From positions 120,017 through 184,016 of the forward strand of contig JADLDG010000034.1 in the NCBI GenBank assembly GCA_020846775.1: DNA of 64,000 bases. Reading direction: 5' to 3'. Numbering within the stretch: the stretch's first letter is position 1; each line of letters begins with the position of its first letter. The notes under the pieces were generated by a model that did no database searches, had not been told where the DNA came from, and saw only the letters and a program-made list of their open reading frames with translations. Positions 54,655 through 64,000 of the stretch are shown piece by piece. The stretch comes from Nitrospirota bacterium (lineage in GTDB: Bacteria > Nitrospirota > 9FT-COMBO-42-15 > HDB-SIOI813). Both the position numbers and the translations under genes were made by a program.

Positions 54655-56987
54655 TGATGACATCTGACACATCATTCGCAAATATGATTGATTGCTTGAA
54701 GAAATCTCTAGCGGCTGCCTTTCGTACGCCGGAGGGCGTTGAAGCGCCTGCAGCACTCCTATGGACTGACGCAGAAAGTCAATGGCAGCCGATTATTTCA
54801 GCCTTGCGAGCTGAGATGACATATGTCTATACGTTAGGCCCGTATGAGCCTGCTGAAAACAGGGGGCCGGCGATCTGGCTTAGATGCATCGTGGATAGGA
54901 CGCTGCCGAATGTTGCTCCCCCGGTCGGCACTGCGCCTGTCATCTATCTTCCGGGTGTCTCTCGCCAGGACCTCCGTGCAGGGGCCGACTGCCCTGCTCA
55001 CCTCATGCCTCTTGTCGAGCTTCAGTACCGGGGTTCGTTGTGGCATCATAAGAACGGCCGCGACTGGTCTGTGATGGCCTTTCTTATCTCTGAGGATGGT
55101 CTCGGTCTTGATGTGGCACAGGATATGCGGACACAGGAGGCAATGTTGCGTGCACTGCCACAGCTTGCAAAAGAGCCGCTTGAGCATCTGCGAGGGCATC
55201 GTCTGGAGGCAGAAGACTTTGACCGCCTGACTGTCGGTGATCCAGTTCACGACATCCTCGGTTGGATGAATGATGAGAGAACGTTCAGGGGAAATTGTAA
55301 TGATGCTCGGTGGGAGGCATTCAGGAGCGTTTGTACAGGGCAGTTTGGCTTTGACCCTGATGTGCATGGGATATCCCATGCGGCAGAGGCGCTAGTTTAT
55401 GAAACTGGAAAGTGGGACCACGTATGGCAGCGGTTTTCGGAAGCCCCACGACTCTATCCCGGTATGGTACGTGCTTTAAGGGATGTGTATCCCCGGCAGG
55501 GTCTGTTTGATTTTTCATCACGGAGGCCGGAAGCGAATGCAAGCGCCGAGGAGCAACTTCGGACAAAACTATCCGAGATAGCTCAGCAACCTCCACAGGA
55601 TGCATGTGACAACATCCTCAGGCTCGAACAGGAGCATGGCTCGCGCCGGTCGTGGGTATGGGCTCAGTTAGGAGAGAGCCCGCTTGCGGTTGTTCTTGAA
55701 CCGTTGTCACGCCTGGCAAAGAACGCACGTTCACCTCTTGGTGGTTCAAATGTAGCAGCGATCTCTGCTGATTATGCTTCACATGGATGGCTTTGTGACA
55801 AGGCCGCTGTTGATGCGATTGCCGTGGCAAAAAGCGCTGATGCCGACATAATTTACAATGTCATAGCTGCTGTTTATACTCCATGGCTTGATCGCTCTGC
55901 AAGGAGATTTCAGGAATTGATCGTGGCTGACGAAAGAGCGTTCCGCAAATTGATAAAACCGGTTGATGCAGAGCGCGAAACATGTATTCTCTTTGTTGAT
56001 GGCCTGCGCTACGATATCGCCGGAAGTTTGCAGGCGGTGCTCGAGAGCCGGGGAATGCAGGTCAAGTTAGGACATCGGATAGTGCCTCCACCAACAGTTA
56101 CTGCAACGACCAAGCCTTTAGCATCACCAGTGCATGGTGGCTGTGTTGGGGACAACACGTCAGGAGAGGATTTTACCCCACTTCTTGCTACTAAAAAACA
56201 GCCGGCGACAACAGCCAGGATACGCGACGAGTTAATGAGTCAAGGGGTACAGGTCTTTATGTTCCCTGAAATAGGAAGCCCTGCCAATGCTAAAAATGGC
56301 GGTTGGACAGAGATCGGATCAATTGATGAGATAGGCCACAAGATGCAGTTAAGACTGGCCGGGCATTTGGCAGATGAAATCGAAACTATTGCTGACAGAG
56401 TCGAGGCGCTGTTAACCGTTGGCTGGCAGTATGTGCGGCTTGTCACAGATCATGGATGGCTCCTGGTGCCGGGAGGATTGCCAAAGGTTGACCTGCCTAA
56501 ATACCTGACTGCCACCAGATGGACACGCTGTACAGTATTGAAGGGAGAAGCTAAACCAGAAATGCCTGTAGTTCCGTGGTATTGGAACCAACAGGTTATG
56601 ATTGCATCCGCACCGGGAATCCATGCATTCTTTACAAACGTGGAATATGCACATGGAGGGATTAGCCCGCAGGAATGCGTTGTACCAGACATGACGGTTT
56701 CTTTCGGCACAAAAACGGCCAACGCAAAGATAGTTGACGTCCAGTGGCGTGGCATGCGATGCCGCATAAAGGTAGAAACGAATGTAGAAGGTTTAAGTGT
56801 GGACCTGCGGTTCCATACTAAACAGGCAGGCACATCAATTGCGCATGCATTAAAGCAATTGGATCAGAACGGGGAGGCTAGCCTTGCCGTTGAAGATGAT
56901 AAATATGAAGGGGCTGCGGCGGTGGTGGTCGTAATTGATAAGAGCGGTCAGGTGCTTGTCAGCAGACCGACTCAGATAGGAGAATAA
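54654..56987 (+). CDS. pglZ: PglZ, BREX alkaline-phosphatase-fold protein
   Basis: PglZ is the BREX core protein with an alkaline phosphatase/PglZ domain. The 777 residues have a helical N-terminal half and then the metal-binding pair, CILFVDGLRYDIAG near residue 445 and RLVTDHGWLLVPGGLPKVDL near residue 595. Its length and N-terminal sequence suit the shorter PglZ type found with this BrxA/PglX form. The start ATG overlaps the pglX stop by one base; brxL follows after 2 bp. Confidence 0.92.
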   Translation: MMTSDTSFANMIDCLKKSLAAAFRTPEGVEAPAALLWTDAESQWQPIISALRAEMTYVYTLGPYEPAENRGPAIWLRCIVDRTLPNVAPPVGTAPVIYLPGVSRQDLRAGADCPAHLMPLVELQYRGSLWHHKNGRDWSVMAFLISEDGLGLDVAQDMRTQEAMLRALPQLAKEPLEHLRGHRLEAEDFDRLTVGDPVHDILGWMNDERTFRGNCNDARWEAFRSVCTGQFGFDPDVHGISHAAEALVYETGKWDHVWQRFSEAPRLYPGMVRALRDVYPRQGLFDFSSRRPEANASAEEQLRTKLSEIAQQPPQDACDNILRLEQEHGSRRSWVWAQLGESPLAVVLEPLSRLAKNARSPLGGSNVAAISADYASHGWLCDKAAVDAIAVAKSADADIIYNVIAAVYTPWLDRSARRFQELIVADERAFRKLIKPVDAERETCILFVDGLRYDIAGSLQAVLESRGMQVKLGHRIVPPPTVTATTKPLASPVHGGCVGDNTSGEDFTPLLATKKQPATTARIRDELMSQGVQVFMFPEIGSPANAKNGGWTEIGSIDEIGHKMQLRLAGHLADEIETIADRVEALLTVGWQYVRLVTDHGWLLVPGGLPKVDLPKYLTATRWTRCTVLKGEAKPEMPVVPWYWNQQVMIASAPGIHAFFTNVEYAHGGISPQECVVPDMTVSFGTKTANAKIVDVQWRGMRCRIKVETNVEGLSVDLRFHTKQAGTSIAHALKQLDQNGEASLAVEDDKYEGAAAVVVVIDKSGQVLVSRPTQIGE

Positions 56988-56989
56988 TT

Positions 56990-59044
56990 ATGAGCATGGA
57001 AATGGATCATCTTGATAAACTGGCAGCGTCGGTGTTTGATGGATATCTGGTGCGAAAGGACCTGGTCAGAAAATATGCGCGTCAGTATCCGGTACCGACG
57101 TATGTGGTGGAGTTTCTTCTGGGCCGTTACTGCGCAAGTACGAACGAACAGGAGATAATGGAAGGTCTGCAGATCGTCGAAAAACAGTTGAAGGACAGGA
57201 CTGTCCGCACTGGCGAAGAAGAACTTTTTAAGGCGAGGGCAAAGGAGACCGGATCAGTCAAGATCATAGATATCATAAAGGCCCGACTGGATGCCAAAAA
57301 CGACTGTTACCTTGCCGAGCTTCCGAGCCTGATGCTTCGCGATGTTCGCATTGAAGATCAGTTTGTTCGCGATAATGAGCGTATGCTGACAGACGGATTT
57401 TATGCGGAGGTGACCCTAACGTATGATGGTGTAATCGCCCAGCAGCAGGGTGGCCGGCCATTCAAGATCGAGGCACTGAGGCCTATTCAGATGTCAAAGG
57501 CAGATGTTCTCGAGAGCCTAGCAAAGGGCCGGCATGCCTTTACGAGTAAGGAATGGGTGTATTTCCTGATTCGTTCCATAGGCTTGGAGCCACAGGCGTT
57601 TGACGACAAGGCCTTAAGGGTGACCCTACTCCGGATGATATCCTTTGTCGAACGCAATTATAACTTTGTTGAACTTGGTCCGCGGGGTACCGGTAAGAGC
57701 CATCTGTTCCAGCAAATATCACCTTATTCCCATCTTATCTCAGGTGGCAAGGCAACAGTTGCAAAGATGTTTGTAAACAACTCCACAGGTCAGCGCGGTC
57801 TGGTCTGCCAGTATGATGTCGTTTGTTTTGACGAGGTTTCTGGCATCTCATTCGATCAGAAAGACGGCGTGAATATCATGAAAGGGTACATGTCAGCCGG
57901 CCAGTTCAGCCGTGGTAAAGAGAATATTCGCGCGGACGGAAGCATCGTGATGGTTGGCAACCTTGATGTTGATATCCAGCAACAGCAACGGATTGACCAT
58001 CTCCTAAGCCCTCTGCCGCAAGAGATGAGAAGCGACACGGCATTCATGGACCGCCTCCATGCCTATGCACCAGGATGGGATTTCCCGAAGCTGAACCCCA
58101 ATGAACATCTCACTGATCACTTTGGATTAGTCAGTGACTTCCTGAGCGAGTGCTGGAGTCGTTTGCGAACAGGCAATCGTCTTTCTGTCCTGCAGGGTCG
58201 GATCTATTGGGGCGGCGCCCTGAGCGGCCGCGATATTGAAGCGGTTAACAAGACAACGAGTGGATTGCTCAAGCTCATGTTTCCTGATCCTGATATGCCT
58301 GTGTCTGATGATGATATTGAATGGATTGTCCGGTTGGCACTTGAATCACGCAGACGAATAAAAGAACAGCAGAGGCGGGTATTCAAGAGCGAGTTCAGAA
58401 ATACCCATTTCAGCTACACACTCGGCCCTGACGGCATTGAACAATTCGTTTCGACACCGGAGCTGCATAGCGACGAGGCGATAGAGAGCGATCCTCTGCC
58501 TCCTGGTCAGGTATGGGCTGTAAGCCCGGGGGCATCTGAAACCGGGCCGGGATTATATCGTGTTGAAGTTACCTGTGGTCCAGGCAGCGGGGTCAGGATT
58601 CTGAACCAGCCGACTCCGCCGTCATTCCGCGAAAGCGTGAGAGTCGGAGAGCAGAATCTTTACGTTCGGGCGAAAGAACTTGTAGGAGACAGAAATCCAC
58701 GTGAAGAGGAGTTTTCGATTCAGATGCGCGCAATGGACGCGGACAAGTCAGGTCAGGGATTAGGATTACCAGTACTTGTTGCTTTTTGCGGGGCATTGCT
58801 TGGCAGAAACACCCGCGGAGGAACGATTGTGGTTGGGGCGCTCAATCTCGGAGGATCCATTGAGATAGTACCGAATGCTGTACGTATTGCAGAGCTTGCG
58901 GTTGATAAACAGACACAGACGCTTCTCATGCCCGTCTCAGCGCGCCGCCAGTTAAATGATCTTCCAGATGATCTCTGGACAAAGATCAGCATTGAGTTCT
59001 ACAAGGATGCACAGGATGCCGTCTTTAAAGCGTTGATTGAATGA
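56990..59044 (+). CDS. brxL: BrxL, BREX AAA+ protein with Lon-like C-terminus
   Basis: BrxL is the type I BREX ATPase that is related to MCM/Lon proteins. The 684 residues begin MDHLDKLAASVFDGYLVRKD after a short N-terminus. Walker A is LGPRGTGKSHLFQ (about residues 229-241), Walker B is YDVVCFDEVSGISFDQ near residue 275, and FVNNSTGQRGLV and SIVMVGNLDVD lie between or after. The C-terminal region (from about 580, GLGLPVLVAFCGALLGR then GGTIVVGALNLGGSIE) is Lon-protease-like, but I do not see the Ser/Lys catalytic pair of active Lon. Confidence 0.93.
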   Translation: MSMEMDHLDKLAASVFDGYLVRKDLVRKYARQYPVPTYVVEFLLGRYCASTNEQEIMEGLQIVEKQLKDRTVRTGEEELFKARAKETGSVKIIDIIKARLDAKNDCYLAELPSLMLRDVRIEDQFVRDNERMLTDGFYAEVTLTYDGVIAQQQGGRPFKIEALRPIQMSKADVLESLAKGRHAFTSKEWVYFLIRSIGLEPQAFDDKALRVTLLRMISFVERNYNFVELGPRGTGKSHLFQQISPYSHLISGGKATVAKMFVNNSTGQRGLVCQYDVVCFDEVSGISFDQKDGVNIMKGYMSAGQFSRGKENIRADGSIVMVGNLDVDIQQQQRIDHLLSPLPQEMRSDTAFMDRLHAYAPGWDFPKLNPNEHLTDHFGLVSDFLSECWSRLRTGNRLSVLQGRIYWGGALSGRDIEAVNKTTSGLLKLMFPDPDMPVSDDDIEWIVRLALESRRRIKEQQRRVFKSEFRNTHFSYTLGPDGIEQFVSTPELHSDEAIESDPLPPGQVWAVSPGASETGPGLYRVEVTCGPGSGVRILNQPTPPSFRESVRVGEQNLYVRAKELVGDRNPREEEFSIQMRAMDADKSGQGLGLPVLVAFCGALLGRNTRGGTIVVGALNLGGSIEIVPNAVRIAELAVDKQTQTLLMPVSARRQLNDLPDDLWTKISIEFYKDAQDAVFKALIE

Positions 59045-59080
59045 GGTGCCTCTCTTTCTAAATTTATAAGAGGAAACAGT

Positions 59081-62000
59081 ATGCCTGACCCTATGACAGC
59101 TTCATCTATTCTGTTTAAGATTGCTACAGCCATTCTCACTGATATAGTCAAAAGAGGATTAGCCAATATTGTCAAGGAAGATTATATAGCAAGAGCAATC
59201 GAAGCAACTGTAAAGAAATTCCCCGACTTTGACGGACTTGATTACACGTTAAAATCTCTCTGCACCAGTAATGAATTTGAAGATCTTCTGAATGAACTTA
59301 AAAACGGTCACAAAAATATTTCTGGCGATGACATTGTAGCTGTGTTCATAAATGACAGTGGTTTCTTTGTCGGAATCAAAACAGAAGACTACGCCCTCAA
59401 AATACTGGCAACACTGGCTGAGACGATTGATCACGAGATCTATCGTTCCGACGATGGGATAGTTCACCTTGCAAATAGAATCGAGGTTTTGCATGGAGAG
59501 GATCGGGAAAAGGAGGAGAAAACGGATGAGAAAATTGTTCAGTTATTAACAGAAATTAAAGAAGATATCAGCAGACCTCAGTTGCCTCTTCCTTCAGACA
59601 ATATTGACACTGTGCCGGAATTCAAAGAAAGGATACTGCACTCTAAAATAGATGTTGCCCGAGATCTTCTTCAAAAAGGGAAGTCGTTAAGTGCAAAAAG
59701 CATTTTGCAGGAATTGCGAAATGAGGCAGAAAAACAAGGCGCATCGCAGGATATATACTTTAGAATTGCAACAAATCTCGGCGCTTGTGCCCTTGATGTT
59801 AATGATAAGCTGACTGCAATAATTGAATTCAATAGAGCGCTCGAATATCATTCTGAAAACCCAAAAGCTCTGGCGAACTGTGCCCTTGCGAAATTCATAG
59901 ATAACAAGCCGCTGGAGGCCCTTGAGTTGATTATTAGGGCAAGGGAACGTGCCAAGAATGATTCACTATCCACTTGTGTTTTTCTACAGGCATTAGATGT
60001 TCTTGGAAGGGATCAGGAAATAGAAGATCTCCTAACTGCGGAGACATGGATCCATGAGAACAAAATATGTTTATTTGCATTAGGTGACATTAACCTTAGA
60101 AAGGGAAATTATGACAAGGCCGAGCAATATCTCAGAAAATCAGTAGAGTTGGATACCAGTAATGCTGCGGCTTACGAATTATTAGGTCTTTCAATATTTC
60201 TTCCTATTCAGCATCAATTACAGTCTTGCCTACCATTGTTTAGGACACTGCCGGAAAATATTATTAAAAAACTCAATGAGATAGATGACATTATGTCTAC
60301 GGCCATTGAGTTGGCTAAAGACTGCGAGTCTCGAATCAAGTTGCATGAAATATATATAAATCGGGCTGGAGTGCGCGGTATCCTTGGCAGATATGATGAT
60401 GCCCTTAAAGATTGTGATTATGTATTGATAGAAGACCAGGCAAATAGAGTTGCGCTACAAAATAAAGGACGAATTATGCTCGGCGTGAGTCAGTACGCGG
60501 AGGCAATAGACTGTTTTAAAAAAGCATGGGATCCCAATATCCAGATACCATTAGTGCATGCATACATGGAAAGCAAAAGATTCGATGATGCTCTGAACCT
60601 GCTCGAAATGCTGTGGAAAACAGAGACTGATGAATCCAGGCAGATTATGGTTACCGATCTGCTGTTGCAGGTCTACCATGAATTGAATAATTTTGATAAA
60701 GTGCGCGAGTTAATGCAGGCGGTCTCATCCAGATGGCCCAATAACGCAGAAGCCCTTGGGGTCATTAGTCACCAATATCGGCGAGAAGGTTCCATAGAAG
60801 TGGCAATTGACTGCATGGAAAAAGCACTGCTGATTGCAAATGATGTTCAGCGTGATTGGCTGTATTATCAACTTGCAAATTTATATTTTGATCAGAGGGA
60901 ATATGGTAAATCCGCAAAAATATACAGCCATATTGCTAACACTGCTGTTAACAATATGCTTACTCAGAGGTATGTGTCAGCACTCTATAATGCTGGAGAG
61001 TACCGGGAAGCATTAACCATTGCTCGGGATCTCAGATTGAAAAATAGTGGTCAGCCAATTCCCTTTATCTCAGAAATTGAGACATTTATACTTGAATACA
61101 TTGAAGATTTTGCTGCTGCTAAGAAATTACTAAGAGAGCTGAGCCTTATTGAACCGGCCAAAATTAAGCATAAGTTGAGATTGGCTTTTATAAATATACA
61201 CACAGGAAATGATGATGACGCTAAAATAATTCTCGACAAGATTTCAATCAATGAACTGCGGGATGATGCTGATGCGCTAATGAGTACAGCGCAAGCCCGC
61301 GCTCGTCTGCAAATGTCTGATGCGTTACTTTTTGGATATAAAGCACGCTGTACTGCTCCACAAAACGCGGACATTCAATTTGCATATTTATGCCTGTTTT
61401 TTGGTCCGTTAGCCAGCAATATCAGCATTGCCGAGCCGGCTGCAGTTGACATTGATTCTGTGGTCTACTTACAAAGGGTAGACATACAAACAGACGGCAG
61501 TGCCGCTGTTCATCCTGGCGAAAAGCCTAAAGTCTGTATCATAACTGATGAGGAGCATAATAACCTTCGAGCACTTAAGCTTCCGTCATCTTCTTCTCTT
61601 GCTGACAGACTTATAGGTAAGCGCAAAGAAGATATCGTAAGTTTGAAAGAAGGTCCTTACGAAGTCTTGGATTATAAGGTTACGGATATCCGCAATAAGT
61701 ATCTGTATGCAGCTCATGAGATTATGCAGGATTTTAGCACCTTGTTTCCTGATAACCCTTCTTTTCACAGAATTGATATAAAGGATCATGATTTTTCTAA
61801 ATTCTTTGAATCAATTGATTCCAGGCACGAAACAGTAAATAGAGCAATAAAGGCCTACAGAAATAACCCAATATCTCTCGGGACATTAGCACATTTAACT
61901 GGGTCAAATATCATTGATATCATGGCGGGGATGTGGCAAATTGATGACGGTATCATTGTTGCTTCACAAGGGGTTCCGGAAATAACTGAGAAAGAATTAG

Positions 62001-62929
62001 AAATGATCCGCTCAGCGGATAAAATCCTTCTTGATTTGTCATCACTGTATACTCTGGCAATGCTGAATCTGCTTGATAAGATTCCGGTCAGGTTCAAACA
62101 GATATTTGTTCCTCAGGCAGTACTTGACGATATCATGTACCTGATTCTAATGAAAACGTCCGAGACTGGCCCGAGCATGGTAGTTGGGAAAGAAGGGGAT
62201 CATTATGTTCGTAGTGATATAACACCCGAAGATATCAGAAAATCGCGCGAATTCCTGCAGAAGATGGTTGACTTTATAGAATTGAGGGCAGATATTATAC
62301 CGTCCACTGCCGTCTTCTCCCTTGGAAAGACGAGAGTAGAGGAGCTTGAAAACCTGTTTGGAAAGAGCTCCATTGCAGCCATTTCTGCAGCAAAAGAATG
62401 TGAGGCAATGCTTTACAGTGATGACCTCTATCTGCGCATATATGCAGAAAGGGATTGGGGTGTAAAAGGAACTTGGACTCAGACAATTCTTCAGTGCCTG
62501 GCTGAGGAGAGCATAATTACCGAAGATGAATACCATCGTGCTGTTGTCACGTTGGCAATTGCCAGATACTCATTTGTTTCTATAAACGCAGATACAATTT
62601 TGTGGTCATTAGAGCAAAATGGAATGGCGAATACATTTGAAACAGAACGGGTATTTGAAATACTGCATGGCCCTACATGCAGTGAAGATTCTGCCGTAGT
62701 TACATCATCCCTATTAGTCCGCAAACTATGGCTTGGCAATTTCCTAATTGGACATAAATTACAAGTCCTGGATATGACTTTGGAAGCCTTAATCGCAGGA
62801 AGAAAACGTACGGCTGTACTGAAAAAGTTCAAGGTAGGGTTACAGATTACTTTTAAGTTACTTCCCTTGAGCGCTCAAGAGGTTATAAAATATATTGAGA
62901 TATGGGAGCGTCACATAATTTTAGATTGA
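59081..62929 (+). CDS. TPR / GreAB-C-like / PIN fusion protein
   Basis: This is a 1282-residue soluble multi-domain protein. An N-terminal helical domain (about 1-165) is followed by TPR-like repeats (about 180-770; LRKGNYDKAEQYLRKSVELD is one clear unit). Residues about 793-873 resemble the C-terminal domain of transcript-cleavage factors GreA/GreB (LADRLIGKRKEDIVSLKEGP then YEVLDYKVTDIRNKY). Residues about 975-1180 form a PIN nuclease-like domain with DLSSLYTLAML, VPQAVLDDIMY, MLYSDDLYLRIYAERD and VSINADTIL supplying acidic residues. AGAGGAAACAGT precedes its ATG. Its position 36 bp after brxL suggests a BREX-linked effector. Confidence 0.8.
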   Translation: MPDPMTASSILFKIATAILTDIVKRGLANIVKEDYIARAIEATVKKFPDFDGLDYTLKSLCTSNEFEDLLNELKNGHKNISGDDIVAVFINDSGFFVGIKTEDYALKILATLAETIDHEIYRSDDGIVHLANRIEVLHGEDREKEEKTDEKIVQLLTEIKEDISRPQLPLPSDNIDTVPEFKERILHSKIDVARDLLQKGKSLSAKSILQELRNEAEKQGASQDIYFRIATNLGACALDVNDKLTAIIEFNRALEYHSENPKALANCALAKFIDNKPLEALELIIRARERAKNDSLSTCVFLQALDVLGRDQEIEDLLTAETWIHENKICLFALGDINLRKGNYDKAEQYLRKSVELDTSNAAAYELLGLSIFLPIQHQLQSCLPLFRTLPENIIKKLNEIDDIMSTAIELAKDCESRIKLHEIYINRAGVRGILGRYDDALKDCDYVLIEDQANRVALQNKGRIMLGVSQYAEAIDCFKKAWDPNIQIPLVHAYMESKRFDDALNLLEMLWKTETDESRQIMVTDLLLQVYHELNNFDKVRELMQAVSSRWPNNAEALGVISHQYRREGSIEVAIDCMEKALLIANDVQRDWLYYQLANLYFDQREYGKSAKIYSHIANTAVNNMLTQRYVSALYNAGEYREALTIARDLRLKNSGQPIPFISEIETFILEYIEDFAAAKKLLRELSLIEPAKIKHKLRLAFINIHTGNDDDAKIILDKISINELRDDADALMSTAQARARLQMSDALLFGYKARCTAPQNADIQFAYLCLFFGPLASNISIAEPAAVDIDSVVYLQRVDIQTDGSAAVHPGEKPKVCIITDEEHNNLRALKLPSSSSLADRLIGKRKEDIVSLKEGPYEVLDYKVTDIRNKYLYAAHEIMQDFSTLFPDNPSFHRIDIKDHDFSKFFESIDSRHETVNRAIKAYRNNPISLGTLAHLTGSNIIDIMAGMWQIDDGIIVASQGVPEITEKELEMIRSADKILLDLSSLYTLAMLNLLDKIPVRFKQIFVPQAVLDDIMYLILMKTSETGPSMVVGKEGDHYVRSDITPEDIRKSREFLQKMVDFIELRADIIPSTAVFSLGKTRVEELENLFGKSSIAAISAAKECEAMLYSDDLYLRIYAERDWGVKGTWTQTILQCLAEESIITEDEYHRAVVTLAIARYSFVSINADTILWSLEQNGMANTFETERVFEILHGPTCSEDSAVVTSSLLVRKLWLGNFLIGHKLQVLDMTLEALIAGRKRTAVLKKFKVGLQITFKLLPLSAQEVIKYIEIWERHIILD

Positions 62930-63029
62930 AGAACAGATGTTGCAGCGTAAGTTTCGAGAACCACATATATAAATTTTATCTGACCAGAAGAGGGAGGTTG
63001 AGGTATTATGTAATATAGCCGCATCTGAA

Positions 63030-63509
63030 ATGCTCCTTCCAGGGGATCACTTCAATGTAAGACTGAACGCATATGGTCTTTTCCTTAGTTATGTGCTTCC
63101 ATTGTCTGAACTGTTTTTGGCCTCAAAGAGCGCTGTTATCATAAAGATGGTCAGCAGTGGAATTAAGGTCTGTGCAGCGGTCTTTCTTGAGCCGGGGCAC
63201 AGGAAGTATGAAAGCATGCGGGGGGCTGATACGGCTCCTAAGATGAGGGTTGTTTATACGGTACCCTCTCCCGGATTCAGATATTTTATTCCGCACAATA
63301 AATCTGTCCCGGATGATTCATGTGTTTACAGGGTGGTGGGAACTAGTGAGATCGCAAATGGTACTGAGGATTGGAAGATACCCGGGCAGCCGGTTTATCA
63401 CGTTGAGGCGATGTACTTGCCGCCGCTTGATGGTAATGACCTTACGCCGAGGGCTGTAGCTCTGCTGATGCCGATTCCATTCTCCTCCCAGGTATCGGGG
63501 AGGGACTAA
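63030..63509 (+). CDS. Protein of unknown function, possibly N-terminally shortened
   Basis: I do not recognise this 159-residue protein. It has GADTAPKMRVVYTVPSPGFR, HNKSVPDDSCVYRVVGTSEI and DWKIPGQPVYHVEAMYLPPL, which look like a soluble beta-rich domain. The frame is open upstream of the ATG without a clear ribosome site, so the true start may be earlier, or the gene may be a fragment. A region of about 100 bp separates it from the PIN-domain gene. Confidence 0.4.
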   Translation: MLLPGDHFNVRLNAYGLFLSYVLPLSELFLASKSAVIIKMVSSGIKVCAAVFLEPGHRKYESMRGADTAPKMRVVYTVPSPGFRYFIPHNKSVPDDSCVYRVVGTSEIANGTEDWKIPGQPVYHVEAMYLPPLDGNDLTPRAVALLMPIPFSSQVSGRD

Positions 63510-63627
63510 TCTGCTGCCATATTGTGGTTATAGTCTTAAGATAGTTCAAGAAGGACTCCTCTATGAAGCGACCGTTAATTTTCATGTGACGGAGGTATGT
63601 CCTGAACGAATAGTTTGTAATCACGTT

Positions 63628-63924
63628 TCATATATTGACTACCTCTTTCAAAATAACGCCCTTCAGTTCAGGCCTTATTGCCCTTTTTCTCACTAAATCC
63701 ACTTTCCTGTTCAAGAGCTCCTTCAGGTAATCTTCCAGATCAATAAGCTGATAAACATCGGGAGTGTCCTTAAATTCTACCAATATATCCACATCACTAC
63801 TCTTCCTCTGCTCACCCCGCGCAAAGGAGCCAAAGACGCCAATTTCTTTAACCTTATATTTCTTGCAGATCTCTTTTTTATGTTCCTTTAAGATTTTTGT
63901 AATTTCCTGAAGTGTCTTTTCCAT
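63628..63924 (-). CDS. MntA-like minimal nucleotidyltransferase
   Basis: This 98-residue nucleotidyltransferase-fold protein has GVFGSFARGEQRKSSDVDIL, the GSxxRG..SDxD signature, with a third acidic residue in RKVDLVRKR. MNT antitoxins usually pair with HEPN ribonuclease toxins and inactivate them by modification. No HEPN frame is obvious downstream (63440-63627 holds only a weak 60-residue frame). The ATG at 63924 is preferred because AGGTGATACCT precedes it. Confidence 0.8.
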   Translation of the reverse strand: MEKTLQEITKILKEHKKEICKKYKVKEIGVFGSFARGEQRKSSDVDILVEFKDTPDVYQLIDLEDYLKELLNRKVDLVRKRAIRPELKGVILKEVVNI

Positions 63925-64000
63925 AGGTATCACCTGACTAAATAAATTGACCTTAACTCTTTATTTCACCGCTATTCACAATATACCGGACTTTCTCTAC

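Noticed and set aside
59044..59080. CCTCT/AGAGG hairpin in the brxL to PIN-gene gap as an attenuator
   Set aside because: Only 5 bp of stem; too weak to claim, though it would cover the ribosome site.
63442..63624. 60-residue frame as a possible HEPN partner of the MNT protein
   Set aside because: No HEPN RxxxxH motif and part of it is antisense of the 63030 gene.
1..64000. CRISPR arrays, tRNA or rRNA genes
   Set aside because: No regularly spaced repeats and no tRNA-like T-arm with matching acceptor stem were seen by eye; a covariance-model scan was not possible.

Overview
The window carries about 45 protein genes in mostly short, tightly packed operons. It looks like a chromosomal piece of a Gram-negative, respiratory, anaerobic-to-microaerobic bacterium. 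The evidence is an RnfC-type subunit, a cytochrome bd oxidase, a cluster of triheme c-type cytochromes, lipoproteins with clear lipoboxes, and an RND efflux pump. The flavour of the housekeeping and cytochrome genes suggests Nitrospirota or a Desulfobacterota-like lineage. That is inference; no rRNA gene or other marker here fixes it. I saw no tRNA, rRNA or CRISPR array.

Layout. 1-3550 (minus): the end of rnfC, then nrdR, glyA and rpiB. 3648-12443 (minus): a methyltransferase, a sialidase-like lipoprotein, an alpha/beta hydrolase, a YbaK-type deacylase, a MarR regulator and a GC-rich RND pump with its adaptor. 12718-25432: uvrA, cydAB, a DUF486 membrane protein, an FmdB zinc ribbon, two metallo-beta-lactamase-fold proteins, GTP cyclohydrolase II, a TrmI-type tRNA methyltransferase and a large four-GAF histidine kinase. 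25436-30274 (minus): three triheme cytochromes with a cupredoxin, then htpX, fmt and def. 30463-37944: a thiol-disulfide protein, dihydrolipoamide dehydrogenase, a PhoB/PhoR pair, a beta-propeller lipoprotein, and a DsbA-like protein with a MauE/DoxX partner.

37945-44500 is an accessory zone made of decayed and duplicated pieces: a radical-SAM remnant, a ribbon-helix-helix antitoxin remnant, a Fic protein, an SRAP (YedK/HMCES) protein, a BrnT/BrnA toxin-antitoxin pair with a second antitoxin copy and several broken copies, a PIN-like/DUF433 toxin-antitoxin pair, and a gene of unknown function whose 3' end recurs twice as debris.

44452-62929 is a BREX phage-defence locus read rightward from one near-ideal sigma70 promoter: brxA, brxB, brxC, an ABC-type ATPase plus a DUF4276 (TOPRIM-like) protein, pglX, pglZ, brxL, and finally a 1282-residue TPR / GreAB-C-like / PIN protein. 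The ATPase-DUF4276 pair sits inside the operon between brxC and pglX. The PIN protein closes it. Both look like extra effector modules on a core BREX set. A 42-bp near-perfect inverted repeat lies just upstream of the promoter, and a repetitive palindromic element is read in frame inside pglX. The window ends with a protein of unknown function and a MntA-like nucleotidyltransferase.
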